Below are positions 44,743-53,918 of a stretch of 64,000 nt of DNA, piece by piece. The first letter of the stretch is position 1. Every line of letters starts with the position of its first letter. Source of the DNA: Streptomyces fagopyri (GTDB lineage Bacteria > Actinomycetota > Actinomycetes > Streptomycetales > Streptomycetaceae); contig NZ_CP045643.1 of NCBI RefSeq assembly GCF_009498275.1, forward strand, positions 6,944,001 to 7,008,000. The letters are read 5' to 3'. The notes below the pieces were generated by a model, which was given only the letters and a program-made list of their open reading frames with translations, made no database searches and had not been told where the DNA came from. Made by a program: the position numbers and the translations under genes.

Positions 44743-45044
44743 CGGCGGGTGCCGGGGCCGGGCCGGGACCCGGGTTTGGGCGGAGGCGCGGGCGGGGTGC
44801 GGGCGCGGGCGGGTTGTGGTGGGGCGCGGACGCAGGGCGTACGTGGGAGTGGGCGGCGCGCGCGGGCGTGGTGGGGCGGGCGGGGCCGTGCCGGTACATC
44901 GAGCCCGTCGCCGCCGGATCGGACGGTGCCCCGCAGGGAGCCGTATCTCGATCCGGACGTGAGCGACGGGCTTGCGATGTACCGGCACGGCCCCTCGCGT
45001 GCGGGGGCGCCGCGGGGCCGTGGGGGCGCTCGCGGCTCGCGCCG
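44743..45044. other. Intergenic region between converging TetR and TerD genes
   Basis: No gene is supported. The first part is a G-rich run of GGGCGCGGGC type, and the rest is occupied by the 113-bp nested inverted repeat at 44882-44994. Confidence 0.6.
44882..44994. repeat. 113-bp nested inverted repeat (cruciform)
   Basis: A perfect 20-bp outer stem (44882-44901 with 44975-44994) is followed by a 7-bp stem (44903-44909 with 44965-44971) and an inner 7-bp stem (44915-44921 with 44949-44955). It is far longer than other terminators here. It may be a bidirectional terminator or a palindromic repeat element. Confidence 0.85.
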
Positions 45045-46256
45045 TCAGAGGGCCTGGGCCGCCGGCTTCACCATGCCGCGGACCGTGCGCGACTTCACGA
45101 AGTCGCCCATGGCCGTCATCTCCCACTCGCCGGAGAACTGCTTGATCAGCTTGGCCATCATCACGCCGGTCTGGGCTTCGGCGTTGGTGAGGTCGAAGCG
45201 GACCAGTTCCTCGCCGCTCGCCGCGTCGATCAGGCGGCAGTACGCCTTGGCGACCTCGGTGAACTTCTGGCCGGAGAAGGAGTTGACGGTGAAGACCAGG
45301 CCGGTGACCTCCTGCGGCAGCCGGCCGAGGTCGACGACGATCACCTCGTCGTCACCGCCGCCCTCACCCGTGAGATTGTCGCCGGAGTGCTTGATCGCGC
45401 CGTTCACGATGGAGAGCTTGCCGAAGTAGCAGCTGTCGATGTGGTTGCGCTGCGGGCCGTAGGCGATGACCGAGGCGTCCAGGTCGATGTCCTTGCCGCG
45501 GTACGCGGGCTCCCAGCCGAGGCCCATCTTGACCTGGGAGAGCAGCGGGCGGCCGCCCTTGACCAGGGAGACCGTCTGGTTCTTCTGGAGGCTGACCCGG
45601 CCCTTGTCGAGGTTGATCTTCCCGGAGGACGGGGCCGCCGGCGGCGCGGGGGGAGCGGCCGGGGGCGGCGGTGCCATGGGGGGTGCCTGGGTGGTGGGGG
45701 GCATCGGGGGCACGGGGGTCCGCGCCGGCGGGGCCGGCGGAGCCGCGGGGGCGGGCTCCTCCACCGTGACGCCGAAGTCCGTGGCGATGCCCGCCAGGCC
45801 GTTTGCGTACCCCTGGCCGACCGCGCGTGCCTTCCAGGCGCCGTTGCGGAGGTAGACCTCGACGATCACCAGGGCCGTTTCGGTGCCGAGCTGGGGCGGG
45901 GTGAAACTGGCCAGTACGGTGTTGTCGTCGGCGTTGCGGATGGTGGCCGTGGGCTCGATGCCCTGGAAGGTCTGGCCGGTCGCGTCGGGGCTCGCGGTGA
46001 CGACGATCTTCTCGATGCCCGGGGGGACCGCGGTCGTGTCGACCGTGATCGCGTCCGGGGCGCTGCCGCCGCCCGAGCGGTAGGTCACGCCGGGGCCGGT
46101 GGGCTGGTTGTAGAAGATGAAGTCGTCGTCGGAGCGCACCTTGCCGTCGGCGGTGAGCAGCAGGCCCGACACGTCTAGCCGCACCGGAGCGGCGACGTCC
46201 ACCGTCACGCGGGTGACGGGGAGAGGGATGTTCGAGCCAGGGGTCATAGCTGTCAT
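45045..46256 (-). CDS. Tandem TerD-domain stress protein
   Basis: A 403-residue cytoplasmic protein with two TerD (calcium-binding tellurite/stress) domains. The first spans about residues 8-165 (DDDFIFYNQPTGPGV, GQTFQGIEPTATI). A Pro/Ala linker of some 45 residues follows, and the second spans about 212-395 (VKMGLGWEP, DLDASVIAYG, HSGDNLTGEGGGDDEVIVVDL, YCRLIDAASGEELVRFDL). The acidic DNLTGEGGGDDE loop is the usual Ca-binding site and is kept only in the second domain; the first has RSGGGSAPD there. Start: ATG at 46256, or ATG at 46247 (MTPGSN), both lacking a clear ribosome binding site. Confidence 0.9.
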   Translation of the reverse strand: MTAMTPGSNIPLPVTRVTVDVAAPVRLDVSGLLLTADGKVRSDDDFIFYNQPTGPGVTYRSGGGSAPDAITVDTTAVPPGIEKIVVTASPDATGQTFQGIEPTATIRNADDNTVLASFTPPQLGTETALVIVEVYLRNGAWKARAVGQGYANGLAGIATDFGVTVEEPAPAAPPAPPARTPVPPMPPTTQAPPMAPPPPAAPPAPPAAPSSGKINLDKGRVSLQKNQTVSLVKGGRPLLSQVKMGLGWEPAYRGKDIDLDASVIAYGPQRNHIDSCYFGKLSIVNGAIKHSGDNLTGEGGGDDEVIVVDLGRLPQEVTGLVFTVNSFSGQKFTEVAKAYCRLIDAASGEELVRFDLTNAEAQTGVMMAKLIKQFSGEWEMTAMGDFVKSRTVRGMVKPAAQAL

Positions 46257-46385
46257 GACTGGGGTAACGACCGGGGGCGCTTTACCGTTCCCTTACCCAA
46301 GGATGAGTTGCCCGAGGTGCGTGCGGGGCCGCCGGCACGGCCCTTTTTCGCCCCCCGCCGCCCCTACCCATGACCCATACCGTCT

Positions 46386-46515
46386 CTGGGGGCTGCCGCC
46401 CCCGGACCCCCGCGCCGGCGTTTGAGGACCAGCCTTTCGGGCGACGGCGGGGGTCCAGGGGGCGCGGCGCCCGTGGCGGGGTCCGGGGCGGAGCCCCGGG
46501 GATGGGCCGGGTAGG
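46386..46515. repeat. Streptomyces-type dispersed GC-rich repeat
   Basis: CGCCCCCGGACCCCCG (46397-46412) is mirrored by CGGGGGTCCAGGGGGCG (46448-46464) around GGCGTTTGAGGAC. A further GGGGTCCGGGGCGGAGCCCC follows. This wording recurs, as far as I recall, in intergenic regions of many Streptomyces genomes. The rest of the 279-base gap holds nothing else I can identify. Confidence 0.6.
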
Positions 46516-46535
46516 GGCCGCGGGAGCGAGGGAGG

Positions 46536-47525
46536 CTACGGGACCACGACGATCTTCCTGCCCACCCCCGCGGCGAACTGTTCCAGCGCCTGGGGATAGT
46601 CCGTCAGCGGGATGCGGTCACTGATGAAGACGTCCGGATCGAGGACACCCCCGGCAAAAAGCTCGGCCGCCCGTTCGAAGCTGTGCAGGACGGCCATGGA
46701 GCCGGTGATGGTGATCTCCTGGTTGTAGATGCGGTACGGGTCGATCGAGACCCGCGTCGCGTAGTCGGCGACACCGAACTGGAGGAAGGTGCCGGCCTTG
46801 GCGACCCGGTCCAGGCCGTCCTGGATCGCCGCCGCGTTCCCCGTCGCGTCGATCACCACGTCCCACCCCCGCGGCCGGTCCAGCTCGTCCGCGTTCGCCG
46901 CCGAGGCCGACGCCCCCAGCAACCGGGCCGTGGCGAGCCGCTGGGCGTTCACGTCGACCACGTCCACGCTCGCCGCCCCCGTCCGCTTCGCCAGTTCCAG
47001 CATCATCAGGCCCATCGTCCCGGAGCCGTAGATCAGGACATGGGCCCCCAGGCGGGAGTTGAGCACGTCGTAGCCGCGCACCGCGCAGGAGAGCGGTTCG
47101 ACGAGCGCCGCGTCCTGGGTGCGGACGTGATCGGGGAGCTTGACGCAGTTGGCCACGGGAGCGGTCGCGTACTGCGCGGCGCCGCCCGCCGTGGTGACAC
47201 CGATCGCGGCCCACCGCTCGCAGAGGTTGTTGTGGCCCGTACGGCAGTACCGGCACTCGTGGCAGTGGAGCGAGGGGTCCACCGCCACCCGGTCGCCGAC
47301 CGAGATCTCCGTGACCTGGGTGCCCACGCCGACCACCGTGCCGGCGAACTCGTGGCCCGGCACGATCGGCAGCTTCGGCGCGAACTCGCCCTGGAGGATG
47401 TGCAGGTCCGTGCCGCACAGTCCGCACGCCGCGACCTCGACGACGACCTCGCGCGGGCCGGGCGTCGGGTCCGGGACCTCGGTGACGACGGCGCGGCCCA
47501 CGGACTCGATGACGGCGGCCTTCAT
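46536..47525 (-). CDS. Zinc-dependent medium-chain alcohol/polyol dehydrogenase
   Basis: A 329-residue dehydrogenase of the sorbitol/xylitol dehydrogenase type. The catalytic zinc is bound in AACGLCGTDLH and GHEFAGTVVG, and the structural zinc loop is CHECRYCRTGHNNLC. The NAD-binding site is YGSGTMGLMMLELA. It is the last gene of a polyol ABC operon and overlaps the upstream permease as ATGA. It likely oxidises the imported sugar alcohol to a ketose. Confidence 0.92.
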   Translation of the reverse strand: MKAAVIESVGRAVVTEVPDPTPGPREVVVEVAACGLCGTDLHILQGEFAPKLPIVPGHEFAGTVVGVGTQVTEISVGDRVAVDPSLHCHECRYCRTGHNNLCERWAAIGVTTAGGAAQYATAPVANCVKLPDHVRTQDAALVEPLSCAVRGYDVLNSRLGAHVLIYGSGTMGLMMLELAKRTGAASVDVVDVNAQRLATARLLGASASAANADELDRPRGWDVVIDATGNAAAIQDGLDRVAKAGTFLQFGVADYATRVSIDPYRIYNQEITITGSMAVLHSFERAAELFAGGVLDPDVFISDRIPLTDYPQALEQFAAGVGRKIVVVP

Positions 47526-48373
47526 TTCACGGCTCCCAGTGACAGGCCCTGGACCAGTTTGTCCTGGGCGGCGAACCCCGCGGCGAGCACCGGCAGGGAG
47601 ATGACGAGCGACGCGGCGCACACCTTGGCCAGGAAGAGGCCCTGGCTGGTGATGAAGCCGGTCAGGAAGACGGGAGCGGTCTCCGCGACCACGCCCGTGA
47701 GGACCCGGGCGAACAAAAGTTCGTTCCAGCTGAAGATGAAGCAGATGAGGGCCGTGGCGGCGATGCCCGGCAGGGCGATGGGGGCCACGACCCGGGCCAG
47801 GATCGTGGGCAGTCGCGCGCCGTCGATCTGGGCCGCCTCGATCACCGCCACCGGCACCTCGGCGAGGAACGACTGCATCATCCACACCGCGATCGGCAGG
47901 TTCATGGAGGTGTAGAGGATGACCAGGAGCCAGATGTTGTCGAGCGTCCCGGTGTTCTTCGCGAACAGGTAGATGGGCAGCAGGCCCGCCACCACCGGCA
48001 GCATCTTCGTCGACAGGAAGAAGAACAGGACGTCGGTCCACTTCTTCACCGGCCGGACCGAGAGCGCGTACGCCGCGGGGAGGGCGAGCAGCAGGACGAA
48101 GAGGGTGGAGGCCACGGAGGCCACCAGCGAGTTGGCCAGTGCCGGCCAGGGGCTCGCGCCGCCGCCGGTGCCGAAGAAGTCGCGGTAGCCGTCGAGGGTG
48201 AGGGCGGCGCCGAAGGACGGCGGGTTGGTCGCCGCGTCCGCCTCCGAGTGGAACGACGTCAGGGCCATCCAGGCGATGGGCAGGAAGAACAGCACACCGA
48301 GTACCCAGGCCAGCAGGCCCAGGCCCGTTCCCCGGGTGCGCCGGGGACGTACGCGGATCGTGGTGGTGCTCAT
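47522..48373 (-). CDS. Carbohydrate ABC transporter permease (MalG type)
   Basis: A 283-residue inner-membrane subunit with six hydrophobic segments and the EAA loop (EAAQIDGARLPTILARVVAPIALPGI) near residue 184. It pairs with the MalF-type permease encoded upstream (ATGA overlap). No ATP-binding gene is present in the operon; Streptomyces sugar importers commonly use a shared MsiK ATPase encoded elsewhere. Confidence 0.93.
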   Translation of the reverse strand: MSTTTIRVRPRRTRGTGLGLLAWVLGVLFFLPIAWMALTSFHSEADAATNPPSFGAALTLDGYRDFFGTGGGASPWPALANSLVASVASTLFVLLLALPAAYALSVRPVKKWTDVLFFFLSTKMLPVVAGLLPIYLFAKNTGTLDNIWLLVILYTSMNLPIAVWMMQSFLAEVPVAVIEAAQIDGARLPTILARVVAPIALPGIAATALICFIFSWNELLFARVLTGVVAETAPVFLTGFITSQGLFLAKVCAASLVISLPVLAAGFAAQDKLVQGLSLGAVK

Positions 48374-49308
48374 GCGCGGGACACCTCCTCGCGGAACAGG
48401 GACGAGACCACGCGCAGCGCGAAGGTCGCGATGATGATCGAGCCGAAGACGACCAGGACCCCGGCGGCCGAGGCCAGACCGTTCTCATGGGCCTGGTAGA
48501 AGCTCTGGTAGACGGTGTAGGGCAGGTTGGCGGTGCCGAGGCCGCCGGAGGTGATCGTGAAGACGGCGTCGAAGTTCTGGACGATGTAGATCGAGCCCAG
48601 CAGGGCGCCGAGTTCGAGGTAGCGGCGCAGGTGCGGGAGCGTGAGGTGGCGGAAGACCTGCCAGTCGCTCGCGCCGTCCACCCGGGCGGCCTCGATCTGC
48701 TGCTGGTCGCGGCTCTGCAGGCCCGCCAGCAGGATCAGCATCATGAACGGCGTCCACTGCCAGACGAGGGAGGCCTCGACGGCCAGCAGCGGGGTGTTGG
48801 AGATCCAGTCCGGCTGGGGGCCGCCCACATAGTGCAGCAGACCGTTGAGAAGGCCGTATTCGGGGTTGTAGAGCACATGTTTCCAGAGCAGGGCCGCGGC
48901 GACCGGGACCACCAGGAACGGTGCGATCAGGAGCGTGCGCACCACCCCCCGCCCGCGGAACCTGCGGTCCAGGAGCAGTGCGAGGGCGAGGCCGAGGAGC
49001 AGGCTGACCAGGACCACGGCCGCCGTCAGGAGGATCGTCGTCCAGACCGAGTGGCGCAGGTCGGGATCGGTGAGCACGTCCGAGTAGTTGGACAGGCCGG
49101 TGAAGTGACGGGCCTTCGGGTAGAGGGAGTTCCAGTCGAAGAAGGAGATCACCAGCGTGGCCACGAACGGGAGCTGGGTCACGGCGATCATGAAGATCAG
49201 GGCGGGGAGCAGCGGGGCACGGGTGGCCCAGGCGCGCAGGCGTCCGGAGGGTGGCCGGGCGGCGCGGACGGGAGTGGTGGCCAGGGGGGCTGTCGTCGTG
49301 GCGGTCAT
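48370..49308 (-). CDS. Carbohydrate ABC transporter permease (MalF type)
   Basis: A 312-residue permease with six membrane segments and the EAA loop (EAARVDGASDWQVFRHLTLPHLR). The N-terminal 30 residues are Ala/Thr-rich. It resembles the SmoF-like sorbitol/mannitol permease. The start overlaps the stop of the binding-protein gene (ATGA), so all four genes of the operon are translationally linked. Confidence 0.93.
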   Translation of the reverse strand: MTATTTAPLATTPVRAARPPSGRLRAWATRAPLLPALIFMIAVTQLPFVATLVISFFDWNSLYPKARHFTGLSNYSDVLTDPDLRHSVWTTILLTAAVVLVSLLLGLALALLLDRRFRGRGVVRTLLIAPFLVVPVAAALLWKHVLYNPEYGLLNGLLHYVGGPQPDWISNTPLLAVEASLVWQWTPFMMLILLAGLQSRDQQQIEAARVDGASDWQVFRHLTLPHLRRYLELGALLGSIYIVQNFDAVFTITSGGLGTANLPYTVYQSFYQAHENGLASAAGVLVVFGSIIIATFALRVVSSLFREEVSRA

Positions 49309-50675
49309 CGTCCCTCGTACTCCTTGGAGATCTTCTCGGCGAGTTTCTGGGACTTCTTCAGGGCCGAGTCGACGGACTGGCGCCCGGCGATGGCCGCGCT
49401 GATCTCCTGCGAGACCTTGGTGCCGAGATCGGTGAACTCGGGGATGCCGACGAACTGGATGCCGGGCGCGGGGCGCGGCTGCACTCCCGGGTCGCGGGGA
49501 CGGGCGCCCTCGATGGCCGCGCGGGTCATCTCCTGGAAGGCCGAGGCCTCTTTGGTGTACGCGGCGTTGGTGTAGGTCGAGGCGCGTTTGCCGGCCGGCA
49601 CGTTGGACCAGCCGATGGTGTCCCCGACCAGCTGTTCGTACTGCTTGCTCGAGGCCCAGGAGATGAACTTCCAGGCCTTGTCGGAGTTGTGGGAGGCCTT
49701 CTGCAGGCCCCAGGCCCAGGTGTAGAGCCAGCCGGAGGACTCGGTCTTCTCCACGGGTGCCGGTACGTAGCCCATCTTGCCCTTGACGGGGGAGTCGGAC
49801 GCCTCCAGGGATCCGGCCGCGGAGGTGGCGTCGTACCACATGGCGACCTTGCCCTGGGTGATGTTGTTGAGGCACTCGGCGAAGCCGGACTGGGCGGCGC
49901 CGGACTCGCCGTGCTCGCGGACGAGGTCCACGTAGAACTTCGTCGCCTTCACGAACTCGGGGGAGTCGAGGCGCGCCTTCCAGTCCTTGTCGAACCAGGT
50001 GCCGCCGAAGGTGTTCACGACGGTCGTCAGCGGGGCCATCAGCTCACCCCAGCCGGGCAGGCCGCGCAGGCAGATGCCCTTCATGCCGGACTCGGCGCCG
50101 TCGGCCTCGGCGGCCAGCTGTCCCACCTGGTCCCAGGTGGGATGCGGGGGCATGGTCAGGCCCTTCGCGGCGAACACGTCCTTGCGGTACATCAGGAAGG
50201 ACGACTCGCCGTAGAAGGGCTGCCCGTAGAGCTTGCCGTCGTCGGCCGTCAGGGACTGCCGCATGGGCGCGAGGATGTCCTGCTCGTCGTAGCCGCTGTC
50301 CGGGCGGACGTAGGAGTCCATCTCGTGCAGCCAGCCGTTCCTGGCGTAGATCGGTATCTCGTAGTTGGACAGGGTGGCCACGTCGTACTGGCCCGCCTGG
50401 TTGGCGAAGTCCTGGCTGATCTTGTCGCGGACGTCGTTCTCCGGCAGCACGGTGAAGTTCACCTTGATGCCGGTGTCCTTGGTGAAGTGGGCCTTGGTGA
50501 GTTTCTGCAGCTCGACCATCTGCGGGTTGTTGACCATCAGGACGTTGATGGAGTCGCCGCCGGAGCCCGCCCCGCCCGCTCCGGTCCAACACCCGGAGAG
50601 CAGCGGGGTGAGCAGCGTCCCTGCGGCGACCGCGGCGAACAGCGCGCGCGGCCTCCGTCGGCTCGGGGTTCGCAT
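49305..50675 (-). CDS. Sugar-alcohol ABC transporter substrate-binding lipoprotein
   Basis: A 456-residue extracytoplasmic binding protein. The signal peptide ends in the lipobox LLSGC (Cys about residue 29), so it is membrane-tethered. The family 1 binding fold shows QYDVATLSNYEIPIYARNGWL and LYGQPFYGESSFLMYRKD, as in SmoE-type polyol binders. It is the first gene of the operon binding protein-MalF-MalG-dehydrogenase. AGGAG precedes the ATG. The substrate (mannitol, sorbitol or similar) is inferred from relatives and from the dehydrogenase. Confidence 0.93.
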   Translation of the reverse strand: MRTPSRRRPRALFAAVAAGTLLTPLLSGCWTGAGGAGSGGDSINVLMVNNPQMVELQKLTKAHFTKDTGIKVNFTVLPENDVRDKISQDFANQAGQYDVATLSNYEIPIYARNGWLHEMDSYVRPDSGYDEQDILAPMRQSLTADDGKLYGQPFYGESSFLMYRKDVFAAKGLTMPPHPTWDQVGQLAAEADGAESGMKGICLRGLPGWGELMAPLTTVVNTFGGTWFDKDWKARLDSPEFVKATKFYVDLVREHGESGAAQSGFAECLNNITQGKVAMWYDATSAAGSLEASDSPVKGKMGYVPAPVEKTESSGWLYTWAWGLQKASHNSDKAWKFISWASSKQYEQLVGDTIGWSNVPAGKRASTYTNAAYTKEASAFQEMTRAAIEGARPRDPGVQPRPAPGIQFVGIPEFTDLGTKVSQEISAAIAGRQSVDSALKKSQKLAEKISKEYEGR

Positions 50676-50853
50676 GGATCACTCCTGGACTTATAGGGAG
50701 ATATGGGGTGTTGCCGGGTGTGGGGGCCCCGGGAAGGGTGACTGGAGATGGGGGTGGGGCGGGTGGGGGTGAGGGGGAAGCGCGGGGACGGGGGTGGGGG
50801 ACGGGAACGGGTGCGGGGGTGTCGGACGGGTGTGCGGGGGCTGGATTCGGTTC

Positions 50854-51615
50854 TCAGACGCGTATGACCTGGGGTCCCTGCAAGGAGTAGCGGTGGGCCT
50901 CGGCCGTCGGGAGCAGGGTGCTCGTGACGATCGTCTCCAGGGCGGTGATCTCCGCGAAGCGGCAGAAGCTGACCGCCCCGAACTTGGTGTGCACGCCGGC
51001 GAACACCGTGCGCCGGGAGGCCCGGATCGCCTGTGCCTTGACCTCGCTGACCGCCGGGTCGGGGGTGGTGAGGCCGTGTTCGCGGGAGATGCCGTTGGCG
51101 CCGATGTAGGCCAGGTCGATGACGAAGCCGGCGAGCATCTTCGTCGTCCAGTGGTCCACGGTGGCGAGGGTGCCGGGGCGTACCCGGCCGCCGAGCAGCA
51201 GGACGCTGGTGTTGTCGGCCTCGGCGAGCGCGCCCGCCGTGGCGAGGGACGCGGTGACCACGGTCAGCGGCCGGTCGTGGGGCAGCGCCTCGGCGATGAG
51301 CTGGGGGGTGAAGCCCTCGTCGACGAAGACCGTCTCGGCGTCCCCGAGCAGTTCGGCCGCGGCGGCCGCGATCCGCCGCTTCTCGGGTACGTGGCTGGTG
51401 GCGCGGAAGGCGAGCGTCGTCTCGAATCCGGCGCTCTCGACGGGATAGGCGCCGCCGTGGGTACGGCGTACCAGGCCGTGGTCCTCCAGGGCGCGCAGGT
51501 CGCGTCGTACGGTCTCCTTGGCGACGCCCAGTTCGGCGGCGAGCGCGGTGACGTCGACCGACCCGGTACGGCGGGCGGCCCGGACGATCTCCCGCTGACG
51601 TTCTTCCGCGCTCAT
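50854..51615 (-). CDS. DeoR-family regulator
   Basis: A 253-residue regulator. The N-terminal helix-turn-helix (SVDVTALAAELGVAKETVRRDLRALEDHGLVRRTHGGA) is at residues 19-56, and the C-terminal sugar-phosphate isomerase-like sensor carries VFVDEGFTPQLIAEAL and LLLGGRVRPGTLATVD. It lies 178 bases upstream of the polyol ABC operon on the same strand, so it is the likely regulator, responding to a phosphorylated sugar. GTG at 51624 is an alternative start. Confidence 0.9.
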   Translation of the reverse strand: MSAEERQREIVRAARRTGSVDVTALAAELGVAKETVRRDLRALEDHGLVRRTHGGAYPVESAGFETTLAFRATSHVPEKRRIAAAAAELLGDAETVFVDEGFTPQLIAEALPHDRPLTVVTASLATAGALAEADNTSVLLLGGRVRPGTLATVDHWTTKMLAGFVIDLAYIGANGISREHGLTTPDPAVSEVKAQAIRASRRTVFAGVHTKFGAVSFCRFAEITALETIVTSTLLPTAEAHRYSLQGPQVIRV

Positions 51616-51884
51616 GGCCGGCACCCGCTTCCCGCGTCCTGTCCTCGCTGCCCGTTCGGGCCCGGTCGGGCCTTGGGGGAAGTTCTACAGGGGGCGCGCG
51701 GCACTGACCAGGCCTGTTGCACGCCCGATGATGCCCGGCTGTGCCCGTTCGGCGGCGCCGGGGAGCGCGCCGGACCTGGGGCGGAGCGGTCGCGGGGGTG
51801 GGATCGGGCAGGGTTCGTGCCCGAACACGGCGGCGGGCGGGCCCGTTCGGTGCCCGCCCGCTCCGTCGTGCCCGTGTCGCGCCG

Positions 51885-52709
51885 TCAGTACGGCCAGATC
51901 GGCGGGTGGGTGGTGAAGTGGCCGCCCAGGTGGGCGTGGTCCGGATTGTCCGGGTCGAGCTCGCCCTGCTCGGCGATGAGCTTCCCGGCGTACGGCTCGG
52001 AGTCGTCCTGCGGCTCGTAGCCCAGTGCCCGTGCCGTCGACAGGTCCCACCACAGACGGGTGTTGGCGGACGAGCCGTAGACGACCGTGTGGCCCACGTT
52101 CTCGGCGGTGAGCGCCGCGTGGAAGAGGCGGGCGCCGTCCCCGGGACTCATCCATACGGAGAGCATGCGCACGCTGGTGGGCTCCGCGAAGCAGGAGCCG
52201 ATGCGGACCGAGACCGTCTCCAGGCCGTGCTTGTCCCAGTAGAACTGGGCCAGGTCCTCGCCGAAGGACTTCGACAGGCCGTAGAAGGTGTCCGGCCGGC
52301 GGGGGGTGTCGACGGGGATCAGGGAGTCCTCGCCGAACGGGGCCCGCCCGTGCGGGCGCGGGGTGAAGCCGACCGCGTGGTTGGAGGAGGCGAAGACGAC
52401 CCGCCGTACGCCTTCCTCGCGTGCCGCCTCGTACAGGTGGTGGGTCCCCTCGATGTTCGCCTTGAGGATCTTGTCGAAGGAGGCTTCCAGGGAGATGCCG
52501 GCGAGGTGGATGATCGCGTCGACCCCGCGTACCGCCTCGCGCAGTGCGGCCCGGTCGGCCAGGTCCGCGGTGATCGCGTCCGGCTCGCCCTCGACCGGGA
52601 GCAGATCGAGCAGGCGCAGCCGGTGGCCGTGCTCGGGCAGCAGCCTCCGCATCAGGGTGCCGAGTCCGCCGGCGGCGCCGGTGAGCAGAACGGTGCGGGC
52701 AGCGGGCAT
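51885..52709 (-). CDS. udh: Uronate dehydrogenase-like SDR enzyme
   Basis: A 274-residue extended short-chain dehydrogenase. The NAD site is LLTGAAGGLGTLM at the N-terminus. The active site has the conserved FASSNHAVGF and YGLSKSFGE (Tyr-x3-Lys), which match uronate dehydrogenases oxidising glucuronate or galacturonate to aldarolactone. It is divergent from a 5-dehydro-4-deoxyglucarate dehydratase gene, the later enzyme in the same oxidative pathway, which supports the assignment. GGAG lies upstream of the ATG. Confidence 0.85.
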   Translation of the reverse strand: MPAARTVLLTGAAGGLGTLMRRLLPEHGHRLRLLDLLPVEGEPDAITADLADRAALREAVRGVDAIIHLAGISLEASFDKILKANIEGTHHLYEAAREEGVRRVVFASSNHAVGFTPRPHGRAPFGEDSLIPVDTPRRPDTFYGLSKSFGEDLAQFYWDKHGLETVSVRIGSCFAEPTSVRMLSVWMSPGDGARLFHAALTAENVGHTVVYGSSANTRLWWDLSTARALGYEPQDDSEPYAGKLIAEQGELDPDNPDHAHLGGHFTTHPPIWPY

Positions 52710-52853
52710 GCGGGTGTCTCTCCTCAGGGCTGCACGGGCGGCCGTATGCTTGTACGGAATTCACATCCATGGACACGCTAAGGATCGTCGGCCTGCCGAG
52801 TCAAGTGTCGCGCGGAGGCGGTCAATCCGCTGCCGTGTTGCGGGTTTGCGTGC

Positions 52854-52921
52854 TTGACCGGCCCCGAGGTAGCGCTTTAGCGTGGTCGCGTTCAGAAATA
52901 TGGACGTGGATCAGAAACATG
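52854..52921 (+). promoter_or_regulatory. Promoter and direct-repeat operator of the KDG dehydratase gene
   Basis: TTGACC (52854-52859), 18 bases, then TAGCGT (52878-52883) make a good housekeeping promoter. Just downstream, TCAGAAATATG (52892-52902) and TCAGAAACATG (52911-52921) are near-identical direct repeats 19 bases apart in the expected leader, a plausible repressor roadblock site. Confidence 0.6.
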
Positions 52922-52964
52922 CACCGGCTGTTGTGTGCGTGAGCACCTGCCTCAGGGAGAGTCC

Positions 52965-53918
52965 GTGACGTCAGCCCCCCTTGCCGCTCGGCTCAGCATC
53001 CCCAGCGGGCCGCTGTTCTTCCCCGTCACGGCGTACGGCCCGGGCGGCGCCCTCGATCTGGACGTCTACCGCGAGCACGTACGGCGCGGTGTCGAGGCCG
53101 GGGCGGCCGCGGTCTTCGCCTGCTGCGGCACCGGCGAGTTCCACGCGCTCGCGCCCGAGGAGTTCCAGGAGTGCGTGCGGGTGGCCGTGGAGGAGGCGGC
53201 GGGACGGGTGCCGGTCGTCGCGGGCGCGGGGTACGGGACCGCGCTCGCCGTACGGTTCGCGCGGCTCGCCGAGGAGGCCGGGGCCGACGGACTGCTCGCG
53301 ATGCCGCCGTACCTCGTGGTCGCGGGACAGGAGGGGCTGCTGCGCCACTACCGGGAGCTGGCGGCCGCCACCTCGCTGGATGTCGTGGTGTACCAGCGCG
53401 ACAACGCCGTGTTCACGCCCGCGACCGTGGTCGAACTGGCCCGGAGCGAGGGGATCATCGGCTTCAAGGACGGCCTGGGCGACCTGGACCTGATGCAGCG
53501 GATCGTCAGCGCGGTGCGCAGCGAGGTCCCCGGGGACTTCCTGTACTTCAACGGGCTGCCCACCGCCGAACTGACGGGGCTCGCGTACCGGGGCATCGGC
53601 ATCACCCTGTACTCGTCCGCGGTCTTCTGCTTCGCGCCCGAGATCGCGCTGGCCTTCCACGCCGCGTTGAACGCCGGGTCCGACGACATGGTGAACCGGC
53701 TGCTGGACGGGTTCTACCGGCCGTTCGTCGATCTGCGGTCCCAGGGGCGGGGTTACGCCGTGTCGCTGGTCAAGGCGGGGGTGCGGCTGCGCGGACTGGA
53801 CGTGGGGGAGGTGCGGCCACCGCTGCACGAGCCGACCGAGGACCATGTGAAGCAGCTCGCCGAGCTGGTCGAGCGCGGGTACGCGCTGCTGGAGCCGGCC
53901 GAGGGGGAGTCCCTGTGA
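52965..53918 (+). CDS. kdgD: 5-dehydro-4-deoxyglucarate dehydratase
   Basis: A 317-residue DHDPS-superfamily lyase. In its known relatives it dehydrates and decarboxylates 5-dehydro-4-deoxyglucarate to 2-oxoglutarate semialdehyde. Diagnostic features are CCGTGEFHALAPEEF (in place of the GTTGE of DapA), MPPYLV, the YQRDNAVF strand and the Schiff-base Lys in IIGFKDGLGDLD near residue 176. GTG at 52965 follows CAGGGAGA. It is adjacent to a divergent uronate dehydrogenase and coupled (GTGA) to an unknown gene. Confidence 0.88.
   Translation: MTSAPLAARLSIPSGPLFFPVTAYGPGGALDLDVYREHVRRGVEAGAAAVFACCGTGEFHALAPEEFQECVRVAVEEAAGRVPVVAGAGYGTALAVRFARLAEEAGADGLLAMPPYLVVAGQEGLLRHYRELAAATSLDVVVYQRDNAVFTPATVVELARSEGIIGFKDGLGDLDLMQRIVSAVRSEVPGDFLYFNGLPTAELTGLAYRGIGITLYSSAVFCFAPEIALAFHAALNAGSDDMVNRLLDGFYRPFVDLRSQGRGYAVSLVKAGVRLRGLDVGEVRPPLHEPTEDHVKQLAELVERGYALLEPAEGESL

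Noticed and set aside
46257..46535. Insertion sequence remnant
   Set aside because: There is no transposase fragment or target duplication. The inverted repeats fit the GC-rich dispersed repeats typical of Streptomyces.
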